DNA from: Rothia halotolerans
GTDB lineage: Bacteria; Actinomycetota; Actinomycetes; Actinomycetales; Micrococcaceae
DNA: 64,000 nucleotides
Direction of reading: 5' to 3'
Assembly: GCF_004136635.1 (NCBI RefSeq)
Contig: NZ_NOIU01000002.1
Coordinates: forward strand, 558,001 to 622,000
The position numbers and the translations under genes were made by a program. The stretch's first letter is position 1; each line of letters starts with the position of its first letter. The notes beneath the pieces were generated by a model that made no database searches, was not told where the DNA came from, and saw only the letters and a program-made list of their open reading frames with translations. Shown here piece after piece: positions 1 through 8,419 of this stretch.

Positions 1-836
1 TCGACGGGCTTGCCGTGCACACCCATGTTGGCGACCGTCCCGCCGGGGCGGACGATCTCGGTCGCCGCGGTGAAGGTGGCCGGGATGCCGACCGCCTCCA
101 TCGCGACGTCGACCCCGAGCCCGTCCGTCAGCGCCCTCACCTGCTCCTGCCAGTCGTCCTCGCCGGAGTTCACGGTGTCGGTCGCGCCGAACTCCTCGGC
201 CCGGGCCAGGCGGTTGTCGTCGAGGTCGACGGCGATCACCTTGGAGGGACCGTACAGCCGCGAGGTCATCACGGCGGCGAGCCCGACGGGCCCTGCCCCG
301 ATGACGGCGACGACGTCGCCCGGCTTGGTCCGCCCCTTCCGCACTCCGATCTCGAACCCGGTGGGCAGGATGTCGGAGAGGAGGATGCCCTCCGCGTCCG
401 TCACGCCCTCCGGGACCTTGTAGACGGAGTTCTCTGCGAAGGGCACCCGCACGTACTCGGCCTGCGTGCCGTCGATGAGGTGGCCGAAGATCCAGCCGAT
501 GCCGGAGGCCCCCTCCTCGGCGAGGCAGTGGCTGTTCAGCCCCTGCTTGCAGTAGCTGCAGCGTCCGCAGGAGCTCACGCAGGCGAGGATCACCCGATCC
601 CCCTCCTCGAGCCCCGCCACGCCGTCCCCGACCTCGGTGACGACGCCGATCCCCTCGTGCCCGAGGATCCGTCCGGGGGTGACCGCCGGGACGTCCCCCT
701 TCAGGATGTGGAGGTCGGTGCCGCAGATGGTGGTGGCCTCCATCCGCACGATCACGTCGGTGGGCTGCTGGATCCGCGGGTCCGGCACCTCTTTCCAGTC
801 CTTCTTGCCGGGGCCTTCGTATACCAGGGCCTTCAT
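1..836 (-). CDS. zinc-dependent alcohol dehydrogenase, 5' part (C-terminus outside window)
   Basis: Medium-chain dehydrogenase/reductase. The first 278 residues are present, starting MKALVYEGPG at the ATG ending at 836. Catalytic-zinc residues lie in TICGTDLH, followed by GHEGIGVV, and the structural-zinc cysteines are in CVSSCGRCSYC. A Rossmann NAD(P)-binding segment GAGPVGLAAV comes later. The family oxidises alcohols or related substrates with NAD(P); the exact substrate cannot be read from the sequence. The gene leaves the window on its C-terminal side. An 8-bp-arm palindrome lies about 70 bp upstream and is the likely operator. Confidence 0.93.
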   Translation of the reverse strand, partial: MKALVYEGPGKKDWKEVPDPRIQQPTDVIVRMEATTICGTDLHILKGDVPAVTPGRILGHEGIGVVTEVGDGVAGLEEGDRVILACVSSCGRCSYCKQGLNSHCLAEEGASGIGWIFGHLIDGTQAEYVRVPFAENSVYKVPEGVTDAEGILLSDILPTGFEIGVRKGRTKPGDVVAVIGAGPVGLAAVMTSRLYGPSKVIAVDLDDNRLARAEEFGATDTVNSGEDDWQEQVRALTDGLGVDVAMEAVGIPATFTAATEIVRPGGTVANMGVHGKPV

Positions 837-902
837 GGCTCGCTCCTTCGTCCTTCGACCAGGCGGCCGCCCGACGGAGCCTCGCCTCCGGTGGGGCGTG
901 CG

Positions 903-925
903 TCACGATCTATGACTGATCGTGA
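903..925. promoter_or_regulatory. perfect palindrome upstream of the alcohol dehydrogenase
   Basis: TCACGATC and GATCGTGA form a perfect 8-bp inverted repeat with a 7-nt spacer, 67 bp upstream of the dehydrogenase start. This has the size and position of an operator for a dimeric repressor. The regulator is not identifiable in the window. Confidence 0.55.
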
Positions 926-1547
926 TACGGATCACCCTACCCGACCGGAGGCGTCCACCCTCTCTGGGTCTTCACCGCTCCGGAAACCTGAGGCGCGGAA
1001 TTCTCAGACGTATATCTACCCCATGGGTTAGCGGATCGACGCTCCATATGGCGGACGACCCGTTTTCTCGTCGATCCTCTCCTCATCGAGGATGCGGTGA
1101 AATATCCAAAGGATAGCGCTGCTCAGATACGGGTTCTCAGCCCTTCACGACCACTCCGTTCTCCGCCCCGGCGGGTAAGGAGAATACCGCCGCCACGGCT
1201 CCCCGGCGCCGAAAGAAGGGAGTCGGGGGAAGACGGTGACGCCGATGGAATAGGGGAAAGGGAAAGGGGAACTCCGACGGGGGGGTGGACGAGATTGCAG
1301 TCGCTCCTGTCGGCATTGCGCACTCCGACGCCCGCAAATAGAAGCGCAGAGGCGGGCCCCGGTTCTCCCGAAGGATCGGGAGGCCGGGATCCGCACTGGT
1401 TTCCCACGGCCCTGACTCGGCCGGTTCGACGAGGCGGGGGGGCTGACGGGTTCACCCGACCCCGCCGCATCCTCGTCCCCGTCGAGGCTCGGCTCACGAA
1501 GTGGCGGGCATCAGGGGGGCAGGGAGCCCCTAGCCGGGGACGGCGCC
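926..1547. other. gene-free stretch with a G-rich tract
   Basis: About 620 bases without a convincing gene. Open frames exist on both strands, but their translations are Arg/Pro/Ser-rich and resemble no family. Composition changes abruptly, from AT-rich around 1010-1120 to a purine-rich tract around 1200-1285. The tract at 1253-1285 has four G-runs (4, 3, 4 and 7 G) separated by loops of 3, 3 and 9 nt, compatible with a G-quadruplex on the + strand. Confidence 0.4.
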
Positions 1548-1757
1548 TCACGACGCGGCGTCGGGTGGATGGCGGTGCGAGTCCCGCTCGTCCCGGAGCC
1601 GTCTCAGCTCCTGCCGAAGCTGTCGATTCTGGCGGATCAGAATCCCCATACTGATAAACCATATGGCGACGACGACGATAATAGTCAGAATGAGGGTTAC
1701 GGCACGTATAGGGGTTTCCTTATTGTTGATGTGACACTCAGAGAGTCTGGCGTGCAC
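1548..1757 (-). CDS. small single-pass membrane protein, unknown function
   Basis: A 69-residue reading frame starting at GTG 1757; there is a stop 11 codons upstream and no ATG between. Residues about 18-41 form one strongly hydrophobic helix (TLILTIIVVVAIWFISMGIL). A positively charged, Arg/Gln-rich amphipathic tail (RQNRQLRQELRRLRDER) follows and could form a short coiled coil at the membrane. The DNA is clearly more AT-rich than the surroundings. The RBS is weak (AGAAG close to the GTG). No family was recognised. The membrane-helix/basic-tail pattern is the main reason to believe it. Confidence 0.42.
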   Translation of the reverse strand: MHARLSECHINNKETPIRAVTLILTIIVVVAIWFISMGILIRQNRQLRQELRRLRDERDSHRHPPDAAS

Positions 1758-1979
1758 ATCTTCTGCCGCTGCATCCTCTAAAAAGTTGTGTTACGGGTAA
1801 TCTATTGAGCGCGTGGCGTCACATCGCGGGACGTCTTCCCTCTCGTGGAAATCCGCTGCACGCACGATGCCTGAGTCCGGGAGCATGGCCGGTGCTCCAT
1901 CTGCGGCGCACGTCGTCGTGATCCGCCGCAGGACCGACCGAGGGGCTTCTGCGCTCCAGGCCCTCGGGAAACAGAAAGG

Positions 1980-2012
1980 CCGCGGCCGGAAGAAGTGACC
2001 TTCCGGCCGCGG
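1980..2012. terminator. 13-bp perfect hairpin, probable bidirectional terminator
   Basis: CCGCGGCCGGAAG and its exact reverse complement are separated by 7 nt (1993-1999). There is no U-tract on either side, which is common for high-GC actinobacterial hairpins. It lies beyond the 3' end of the SnoaL-like remnant transcribed on the minus strand. Confidence 0.5.
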
Positions 2013-2148
2013 CGTTCACCAGGGCTGGATCAGCGCGGTTCAGGCATCTTCGGCATGCAGGCTCTCCAACCGTCGCGGAGGCGGGCTGTTCGCGACGCCC
2101 GGCCGGGGTGCGGGCCTCCCCCCCCCCGGGTATTGCCTTGTAGGGGGC

Positions 2149-2462
2149 TCAGTGCGTGACCGTCGTCTGCTGGTAGAGCGCCAGCCGGGGTTCTCCGTCG
2201 ATACGACGATACGTGCTGGACATGAGGGCCACGAACGGTTCGGCGAGGCCCGCATCGCCGATCTCGTACGACTCCCAGGCCAGCATGCCGTCTAGGGAGC
2301 CGGCGATCTCATCACGGGTCATCACCGTGCCGTCGACCAAGATGAACACCGCCTCTGGCGTCATCAGCCGCCCGTAGAAGGTGCCGTCAACGGAATCACA
2401 GAGCGAGCGCCAGCCGGCATGCTCGAGTGACAGGAGTTCTTCGAGGGTCAGACATCGCTCAT
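2149..2462 (-). pseudogene. SnoaL/NTF2-like (DUF4440) protein, frameshifted and internally shortened
   Basis: The minus-strand frame reads LTLEELLSLEHAGWRSL, then GTFYGRLMTPEAVFILVDG, and ends SSTYRRIDGEPRLALYQQTTVTH, typical of small DUF4440/NTF2-fold proteins. Two defects are visible. The only plausible ATG (2462, MSDV) runs into TGA after four codons and must shift by one base to join the conserved frame. The segment between SYEIGDA and GLAEPFVALMSS also lacks about 20 residues that relatives carry as central beta-strands. Both defects argue for a dead gene. It is the first of a row of remnants reaching 3580. The family assignment is from recalled family sequence, not a search. Confidence 0.62.
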
Positions 2463-2496
2463 GTCCCCACGATAGCGACGCGAGTCCGCGGCAGCG

Positions 2497-2702
2497 CTAC
2501 CGCAATACGCCCGCTTCCCGGGTCGCCGCGACGGCGGCGGTGCGCGAGGAGACGCCGAGCTTGGTGTAGATATGCACGAGGTGGGACTTCACGGTGGCGT
2601 GGCTGATGTACAGCCGCTGGGCGATCAGGCCGTTCGAGGCGCCCTCGGCCACGAGCCGCAGCCTCGCCGCCACCCTGACCCGCCCCAGCTCCGGAGGCGT
2701 GC
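2497..2702 (-). pseudogene. C-terminal fragment of a LuxR/NarL-type response regulator
   Basis: The last 55 or so residues are a clear GerE/LuxR helix-turn-helix: LVAEGASNGLIAQRLYISHATVKSHLVHIYTKLGVSSRTAAV, ending EAGVLR before a stop at 2497. Upstream the frame degenerates (TPPELGRVRVAARLR where relatives have TPREREVLR). No receiver domain (DD, D, T, K residues) exists anywhere upstream, because an ABC ATPase remnant starts on the opposite strand at 2696. Without receiver or start codon it cannot be a functional response regulator. Confidence 0.7.
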
Positions 2703-3124
2703 TCATCGGCGACGGGCCGGATGCTGTCGACGCCGCGCACCTGCCGGAGGAGGAGGGCACCGCGCTGCGGCGCGAGCGCATCGGCATCGTCTTCCAGCAG
2801 TCGAACCTGCTGCCAGCCCTCACCGCGCAGGCCGACAAGCGCCCGCAGCAGCTCTCCGGCGGCAAGCGCCAGCGCATCGCCATCGCCCACGGCCTGGTCC
2901 ACGAGCCCGGCGTTCTGCTGGTCGACGAGCCCACCAGCGCCCTCGACCAGGAGCGCGGGGCGGAGATCATGCGGCTCATCGCCCCCCTCACCCACGAACG
3001 CGATACCGCGACGCTACTCGTGACCCACGATCTCGTGCACCGGGACGCCCTCGACGAGCTCGTCACCGTCTTCGACGGCCGGATCGCACCGGTCCCCGCC
3101 GGCTCGGTGGCCTCGGGAGGATGA
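2696..3124 (+). pseudogene. MacB-type ABC transporter ATPase remnant with internal deletion
   Basis: The frame contains RERIGIVFQQSNLLPALTA (Q-loop region), then jumps directly to KRPQQLSGGKRQRIAIA (ABC signature), followed by LLVDEPTSALD (Walker B) and LLVTHD (H-loop). The Walker A half is absent. About 45 residues that normally separate the Q-loop from the signature are missing in frame. It cannot bind ATP normally. The sequence resembles ATPases of MacB/LolD-like lipoprotein or drug export systems; no permease gene is adjacent. Confidence 0.75.
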
Positions 3125-3198
3125 GCCGGGCCGATCGGCCACGAGCCGAGGGGGGTGCTGGGGGTGCCCCTATCAACTCTGACTCCTCCATCCGCTGC

Positions 3199-3285
3199 GG
3201 GGGTGTTCCTCATGGGGACCACCGAGTTCATCGTCGCCGGGATCCTGCCCGAGATCGCGGAGGTCCTCCGCATCCCCGGCTGCGG
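3199..3285 (+). pseudogene. N-terminal scrap of an MFS transporter
   Basis: A short frame reads VFLMGTTEFIVAGILPEIAEVL, matching the first membrane helix of DHA1-type sugar/drug efflux permeases (FxMGTTEFIVAGLLPEIA). The match ends after about 25 residues and nothing else of a 12-helix transporter is present. Confidence 0.55.
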
Positions 3286-3350
3286 AGAGAAGCATCCAGG
3301 GATGTTTTCCTCCCTCCCACCGCAGGCGGGGAGAGAGGCAGAATGTCAGC

Positions 3351-3580
3351 ATGGCTGGTGATACGAAGATGAACGAGCTCGGCACGTTCCTCAAACGGCC
3401 GGCGAGCTGGTGCTCGACTGGGACACCCTCGTCGAGGCCCACGACGCCGAGCAGCAGCTCGTCGTCTGGACCGCCCCGCCGGGCAGCCCCACGCACGAGG
3501 CGCTGCGCTTCCTCGCCTCCTGGGCGGCCGGGAGGGAGGAGGAGCAGCCCGCGGCGATCCGATCCGGGAGCCCGGGATGA
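3351..3580 (+). pseudogene. XRE/MmyB-type regulator reduced to its two ends
   Basis: The start MAGDTKMNELGTFLK looks like the first helix of an XRE regulator of the MmyB-like class. After about 17 residues the coding potential moves to another frame, GELVLDWDTLVEAHD then VVWTAPPGSPTHEALRFLASWA, which is the end of the MmyB-type ligand-binding domain and stops at 3580. Roughly 200 central residues are missing and the two ends are out of frame. Two intact relatives occur at 33.2-35.1 kb, which makes the identification firm. Confidence 0.68.
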
Positions 3581-3771
3581 GGCCCCTGTCCGCCTCTCGG
3601 GTGAGAGGTCCGCATCCCCGGATGATTCCCTCCCCTGTCCCCGCTGGCCCGCCCCGGAGACGATGGCGGGAGAACGCCGCTTCCACATACGTGCGCACCG
3701 TCTCGTCATCACGAGGCATCTGGCTGGGCCGCACGATCGACGACGAACAGGACGACTGAAGGAGACACCCT

Positions 3772-4206
3772 ATGAACGACACCGGATTCGATCAGATCTT
3801 CCCCACCGGGGACCCCAACGACGCCTTCGCCCAGTACTTCATCGGCCAGAGCTACCTCGCCCCGCTGACCGGCGGGAGCGTGCCGGTCAGCAACGTCTCC
3901 TTCGAGCCGGGCCGCCGGAACAACTGGCACATCCACCACGGTGAGAACGGCGGCGGCGACCAGATCCTGCTGTGCACCGCCGGCTCCGGCTGGTACCAGG
4001 TCGAGGGCGAGGATCCCGTCAACCTCGAGCCGGGATCGGTGATCCGCGTCCCGGCCGGGACCAAGCACTGGCACGGGGCGAAGGCCGACTCCTGGTTCTC
4101 CCACCTGGCCTTCATCACCCCGGGCGAGGACGTCAGCAACGAATGGCTCGAGCCCGTCACCGACGAGGTGTACGGCGAGCTGCCGAAGAACGGAAGTGAA
4201 GCATGA
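3772..4206 (+). CDS. cupin-domain protein
   Basis: 144 residues with a single cupin barrel. Motif 1 is visible as NWHIHHGENGGGDQILL (HxH metal ligands, with Gln in place of the usual Glu), and motif 2 as PAGTKHWHGAKADS. Cupins of this size occur beside aldo/keto reductases and carboxymuconolactone-type proteins; the substrate is unknown. AAGGAG precedes the ATG at good spacing. The stop overlaps the next gene's start as ATGA, so the two are translationally coupled. Confidence 0.9.
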   Translation: MNDTGFDQIFPTGDPNDAFAQYFIGQSYLAPLTGGSVPVSNVSFEPGRRNNWHIHHGENGGGDQILLCTAGSGWYQVEGEDPVNLEPGSVIRVPAGTKHWHGAKADSWFSHLAFITPGEDVSNEWLEPVTDEVYGELPKNGSEA

Positions 4207-5060
4207 GCATCCTGAACGAGACCTACACCCTGTCCAACGACCTCACGATCCCGAAGCTGGGCCTGGGCACCTGGTTCGTCGACGACGCCGACGCCGCCCA
4301 GGCGGTCCGCGACGCCGTGGAGATCGGCTACCGCAACATCGACACCGCGCAGGCCTACGGCAACGAGCGTGGCGTCGGCGAGGGCATCCGCACCTCCGGG
4401 GTCCCGCGCGAGGAGCTGTTCGTCTCCACGAAGCTCGCCGCGGAGATCAAGGACTACGAGACCGCGGTCGCCGCTATCGACGAGTCGCTGGCGAAGCTGA
4501 ACATCGGCTACATCGACCTGATGCTCATCCACGCCCCGCAGCCCTGGGACGACTTCCGCGGCGGGGACTACGCCGAGGGCAACCTCGCCGCGTGGCGAGC
4601 CATGGAGGAAGCCCATCAGGCTGGGAAGATCCGTGCCATCGGGGTGTCGAACTTCCTGCGGGAGGACCTGGATAACATCCTGACCCACGGCACGGTGGTC
4701 CCGCACGTGAACCAGATCCTCGTACACGCCGGGAACACCCCGAGTGAGCTGATCTCCTACTGCACGTCCAAGGACATCCTGGTGGAGGCCTACTCGCCGA
4801 TCGCCCACGGAGAGATCCTGAACAACGAGACCGTCGCGGCGATCGCGCGGAAGTACGACGCGAGCGTGCCGCAGCTGTGCATCCGCTACACCCTGCAGGT
4901 GGGCGCGGTCTCGCTGCCGAAGACCGCGAACCCGGAGCACATGCGCTCCAACGCCGAGGTCGATTTCGAGATCACCGAGGAGGACATGGAGATGCTGCGG
5001 AACCTCGACGAGCGGGACTACGGCGAATCCAGCGCTTTCCCCGTCTACTCGGGCAAGTGA
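4203..5060 (+). CDS. aldo/keto reductase
   Basis: 285 residues, full length for the NADPH-dependent AKR (2,5-diketo-gluconate reductase-like) family. The start has PKLGLGTWFVDD. Catalytic-tetrad elements are in NIDTAQAYGNE (Asp, Tyr), STKLAAEIK (Lys) and DLMLIHAPQPW (His). The C-terminal cofactor-binding region SLPKTANPEHMRSNAEV is present. It reduces an aldehyde or ketone; the substrate is unknown. It overlaps the upstream cupin gene by four bases, so the products probably act on the same or consecutive compounds. Confidence 0.94.
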   Translation: MSILNETYTLSNDLTIPKLGLGTWFVDDADAAQAVRDAVEIGYRNIDTAQAYGNERGVGEGIRTSGVPREELFVSTKLAAEIKDYETAVAAIDESLAKLNIGYIDLMLIHAPQPWDDFRGGDYAEGNLAAWRAMEEAHQAGKIRAIGVSNFLREDLDNILTHGTVVPHVNQILVHAGNTPSELISYCTSKDILVEAYSPIAHGEILNNETVAAIARKYDASVPQLCIRYTLQVGAVSLPKTANPEHMRSNAEVDFEITEEDMEMLRNLDERDYGESSAFPVYSGK

Positions 5061-5413
5061 TCCGCAACTGCAGGCGGGAGGAGATGGCCGAGGGCCTCAC
5101 CCCCGCGGCGTTCTACGCCGGCTGACCCAAGGCGTGGGCGGTGTTCAGGACGGCCGAGCAGGCCTGCGGCGCCTGACTCGGCACCGGCGGTCAGCGCGTG
5201 AGAGGCGAGAACGCCGCGCAGCGCTGACCGTCCCGCGCGCAGCGGCGTCGGCACCATCCCCTCGGCTCCGACGCCGTAGCCGCCCAGCAGCGGCGTCGGC
5301 GCCGTAGCCACCGCACCGGACCCTGTCCCGATGCTCCTCCCCTGCCCGCGGCCTTCGCACCCTCATGACGCACGCGCGGCCCTGAGCCGCCCGACACTGA
5401 GCGGAGCTCCCCC
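5061..5413. other. 353-nt gap without a supported gene
   Basis: Convergent intergenic space. It contains two copies of a CAGCGGCGTCGGC motif (about 5238 and 5286) and nearby reverse complements, so local hairpins are likely and could act as terminators for the two converging genes. No open frame here resembles a protein family. Confidence 0.35.
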
Positions 5414-6112
5414 TCAGGAGTCGTCGACCGTCTCGTCCGAGACGCTGACGGTGATGACGGACTCGATGCCGCTGAGCCGCGCGAGGAGGTCGCTGAGGTC
5501 CTTGCCGCCGGAGATCTCCAGCTCGACTCCCACGGTGCCCTCGTGGAAGCGGTGGGGCGAGCTCTCGCGGATCGCCCAGCCGGCGGTGGTGATGGCGTGC
5601 AGGATCTCGCGCAGGGTGCCGTGGCCGTCCGGGTAGGTCACCACGATCGTCTCGTGGGCGACGAGCCCGCCCGGCAGATGCCGCGAGATGGGCGTGAACC
5701 CGTAGGCCACGGCGAAGTGCAGGACCGTGACCACCAGGGCCAGCAGCCAGAGCCCGGCGCCGGCCGCCATCCCGATCGCCGAGGTCTCCCACACCGACGC
5801 CGCCGTGGTCAGCCCCCTCACGGTGCCGCGGTGCGTCAGGATCAGCCCCGCCCCCAGGAAGCCGACGCCGGAGACCACCTGCGCGGCCACCCGCGACGGG
5901 TCCACGGTGATGCTCTCGCCGAGGACCGAGTCGAAGCCGTACTTGCTGATGAGCATGAACAGCGCCGACGCCGTCCCCACGATGGCCTGGGTGCGCAGCC
6001 CCGCCTTCTTCCCCCGCAGGTGCCGCTCCATGCCGATGAAGCTGCTGAGCGCGAAGGCCAGCAGCAGCTCCGAGATCTGCAGCCATCCCTGGCCGTGGAA
6101 GACGTCCATCAT
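5414..6112 (-). CDS. MgtC/SapB family membrane protein
   Basis: 232 residues. The N-terminal half has four hydrophobic helices with the family hallmarks SSFIGMERHLRGKKAGLRTQ, VVSGVGFLGAGLIL and LTTAASVWETSAIGMAAGAG. The soluble C-terminal half is ACT-like (VVTYPDGHGTLREILHAI onward), ending with an acidic tail. Family members are linked to magnesium homeostasis or inhibition of the F-type ATPase in pathogens; here only family membership is supported. ATG codons at 6112 and 6109 are both possible. Confidence 0.92.
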   Translation of the reverse strand: MMDVFHGQGWLQISELLLAFALSSFIGMERHLRGKKAGLRTQAIVGTASALFMLISKYGFDSVLGESITVDPSRVAAQVVSGVGFLGAGLILTHRGTVRGLTTAASVWETSAIGMAAGAGLWLLALVVTVLHFAVAYGFTPISRHLPGGLVAHETIVVTYPDGHGTLREILHAITTAGWAIRESSPHRFHEGTVGVELEISGGKDLSDLLARLSGIESVITVSVSDETVDDS

Positions 6113-6357
6113 CGTGAATCCCCCGTGTCCGTGCGCGGCGCTTCCTCCCCGACTCTACGCCGGGCTCCCGCGGCTGTCTGTGCCGCCCTGGCGACGGCTC
6201 TCCTGATGAGGGGACGGCACCGCCACGACGCCGCGGCCGCGGCGTCGTCCGAAGGCGTCGCCGATCGTTCACCTCGCCCGCTCCCTCGGGCAACCTGCCG
6301 GTCATCCCGCCTCGCCACGGTGTAAGGGTCCCACTCGCCCGTCTCTCGAGGTGCTTC

Positions 6358-7281
6358 ATGACCCGCTCTTCCGTCGTCCCTCCCGCCGTCCTCCGCCGCG
6401 CCGGCGTCGTCATCATCGCCGCCGGGCTCCTCGCGACCGGCTGCCAGTCTCAGAGCTCCGAGACGGCGGCGACCGTCTCCGATCAGAGCGCGGTCCGGAC
6501 GCAGGCGCCCGTCCTCGACGCCCCGAGGCTCTCGACCGCTGACAACTTCCGGGACCTCGCCGGCGTCGACACCGCGTACGCCGCCGACGGGGGCACGCTC
6601 CGTCCGGAGTCCGTCTACCGCTCCAACGCCCTCGAGGTGAACGACGAGGATCTCGCGACCCTCGAGGGCCTCGGCATCTCGACGGTGATCGATCTCCGCA
6701 CGCCGGAGGAGATCGAGGAACACCCCGATCGCGTGCCCGACGGAGCCGAGTACGTCAACGTCGACATCCTCAGCGGCGGCGTCACCGGGGCGAACCCGAA
6801 CGCGGATTTCGCGGTCGGGACGCCCGATGAGGCCGCTCGAACGCTCGAGGACCTCAACCACGACTTCGTGACGGACGAGGGCATGCGCGAACGCTTCGGC
6901 CAGGTGCTCACGACGATCGCGCAGGCCGAGGGACCGGTGGTCTTCCACTGCACGGCGGGCAAGGACCGCGCCGGGTGGACGGCTGCGGTCCTGCAGCTCG
7001 CCGCCGGCGTGGACGAGGAGGACGTCGTCGAGAACTATCTCGCCACGAACGACTACTCCCAGCAGCGCATCGAGGCCACCACCCAGCAGGTCGGCGATGC
7101 CGAGGGCGAGCAGGCCGCCGAGGCGTTCGGCGTGCTGCTGGGGGTGCAGGAGAGCTTCCTGCAGAGCGGCCTCGACACGATGGAGTCCGAGTACGGCGAC
7201 GTCGACGGGTACCTCAGCGAGGGCCTGGAACTCGACGACGAGACCGTGGCGAACCTGAAGGACAAGCTCATCGCCGCGTAA
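6358..7281 (+). CDS. lipoprotein tyrosine-protein phosphatase (Y_phosphatase3 type)
   Basis: 307 residues. The N-terminus is a lipoprotein signal: hydrophobic stretch then LLATGC with the lipidated Cys at residue 29. The catalytic P-loop HCTAGKDRAGW (residues 197-207) fits CX5R, and the family start NFRDLAGVDTAYAADGG with STVIDLRTPEEIEEHPDR is present. These phosphatases act on phospho-Tyr/Ser or phosphoinositides; the lipoprotein signal places this one outside the membrane, so its target is external or cell-surface. GAGG precedes the ATG by six bases. No partner kinase is nearby. Confidence 0.9.
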   Translation: MTRSSVVPPAVLRRAGVVIIAAGLLATGCQSQSSETAATVSDQSAVRTQAPVLDAPRLSTADNFRDLAGVDTAYAADGGTLRPESVYRSNALEVNDEDLATLEGLGISTVIDLRTPEEIEEHPDRVPDGAEYVNVDILSGGVTGANPNADFAVGTPDEAARTLEDLNHDFVTDEGMRERFGQVLTTIAQAEGPVVFHCTAGKDRAGWTAAVLQLAAGVDEEDVVENYLATNDYSQQRIEATTQQVGDAEGEQAAEAFGVLLGVQESFLQSGLDTMESEYGDVDGYLSEGLELDDETVANLKDKLIAA

Positions 7282-7481
7282 CGGCGCGCCCGGCGGCGGG
7301 CGGGGTCTCGAAGGCCGCAGTCCTCACGGGCGGCCTCATGCCGACGACGCCCTTCGGGACCCACCCGTTAGGCCGGGAGCGCAGGACCGAGTAGCATCGT
7401 GGTGGGGCCACAGCACGACTATGCGCAAGCGCAGTCGGCTGAGGTATTCCCGGGCCGGCTGCGCCCGATGGAAGGAACCGC

Positions 7482-8015
7482 TTGGCCCACGTCGCCACTC
7501 CCGCGGCAGTCAAACAGGACTGCGCGCGCTACCACAACTCCCACACCGCCAAGGGCATCACCTGGCGGGGCGTCCAACGCCAGGATGCCCCGGCGATCAA
7601 GGCCCTCGTGCAGCGGGCCGTACCGCGCTCCGCGGACTGGGAGCTCACCCCGCGGACCCACGGCATCGCGGCATATTCGCGGAGCGGTGCGCTGCTCGCC
7701 GCCGTCCTCGCCACCGAGCCCCGCACCGCCGCCGAGGCTCCCGGCCTGTATCTGACGGTCGCGGTCGACCTGAACTGGTACGGCACCGGCCTGGGCATGG
7801 TGGGACTGAACCTCATCCACCGCTACCTCGTCCAGCACGGGATCAACGCCTCCATGCTCTTCGGCACCTGCGCGTCCAGGGAGGCCCTCTCCTATCTCCA
7901 CGCCGGCTACCACGTGGGCAAACCTCACGAGCCGATCACGCTTCCCGGTTCCGAGGCGCCCGTGTACTCCCCGAAGACCTATCATCCGTGCTGGTTCTAC
8001 CGTCGCTTCGACTGA
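7482..8015 (+). CDS. GNAT-like protein, paralogue 1
   Basis: 177 residues from a TTG start, chosen because GGAAGGA lies five bases upstream and because the N-terminus then aligns without gap to the paralogue at 21537-22070 (MAHVATPAAV against MHQVATPAAV). GNAT features: WRGVQRQDAPAIKALV at the start, a TGLGMVGLNLIHRYL acetyl-CoA loop/helix, and YLHAGYHV near the end. Both copies end with CWFYR-x-F. They probably transfer acyl groups, but no substrate can be named and no GNAT subfamily was recognised. Monocistronic by context. Confidence 0.72.
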   Translation: MAHVATPAAVKQDCARYHNSHTAKGITWRGVQRQDAPAIKALVQRAVPRSADWELTPRTHGIAAYSRSGALLAAVLATEPRTAAEAPGLYLTVAVDLNWYGTGLGMVGLNLIHRYLVQHGINASMLFGTCASREALSYLHAGYHVGKPHEPITLPGSEAPVYSPKTYHPCWFYRRFD

Positions 8016-8386
8016 GCTCCGCAGGGCATGCGACCCGCCCGTTTTGTCCGCTGGGACCGTGGCTCCTAAGCTTGGGGTTGTCGGTGAGGGACCGGCCTGC
8101 CTCTGGCAGTTGTGGCCCCCATCGATATCTGCCAGGGGTCAGATATAACCCTTAGACGTCTCCGGTCCCCCAGGGGCCGGGGCGTCGCCTAGGACGATGA
8201 CCACGCCCCCGCGCCGATGACGGTGCGGGGGCGTCGTCGTCCCTGCCTCTTCTCCAGTCGGCGGTCAGGGCCATGAGGCGGGACCAGCGAGACGGTTCGA
8301 TGGGGCTCCGGCTTCTTCCCCTTCCCCATGGCCCTCCGTTTGCACCCCCTGGGCGACCACGACGAGGAAGACCCGCGAAGTGCGTA
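8016..8386. other. gene-free stretch with hairpins
   Basis: About 370 bases without a supported gene. It carries a strong hairpin (listed separately) and a smaller GC-rich one just before it (around 8164-8185). A short transcript or untranslated RNA ending at the hairpin is possible, but no promoter is clear. Confidence 0.3.
8203..8234. terminator. 14-bp hairpin, probable terminator
   Basis: ACGCCCCCGCGCCG pairs with CGGTGCGGGGGCGT (one G-U pair) across a 4-nt ATGA loop. No T-tract follows. It may terminate reading from the GNAT-like gene at 7482-8015, although the distance is about 190 nt. Confidence 0.5.
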
Positions 8387-8401
8387 TGAGAATCCTTCTC
8401 A
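8387..8401 (+). promoter_or_regulatory. TGAGAA-N3-TTCTCA palindrome, Zur/Fur-like operator
   Basis: A perfect 6-3-6 inverted repeat. TACGCT (8408-8413) sits six bases before the methyltransferase ATG and can serve as a -10 for a leaderless transcript, which places the palindrome next to the -35. A near-identical element precedes the ArsR gene at 9302. Confidence 0.55.
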
Positions 8402-8419
8402 AGAAGATACGCTGTAGAC

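Noticed and set aside
15-1031. Long open frame antisense to the alcohol dehydrogenase
   Set aside because: Antisense shadow of a GC-rich gene; translation has no family features while the minus strand has the complete MDR motif set.
1123-1662. 179-codon minus-strand frame in the gene-free stretch
   Set aside because: Arg/Pro/Ser-rich, no ribosome site, no recognisable fold; long frames are expected by chance at this GC content.
1813-1998. 61-codon plus-strand frame ending in the hairpin loop
   Set aside because: No ribosome site, composition like random high-GC sequence, and its stop falls inside a probable terminator.
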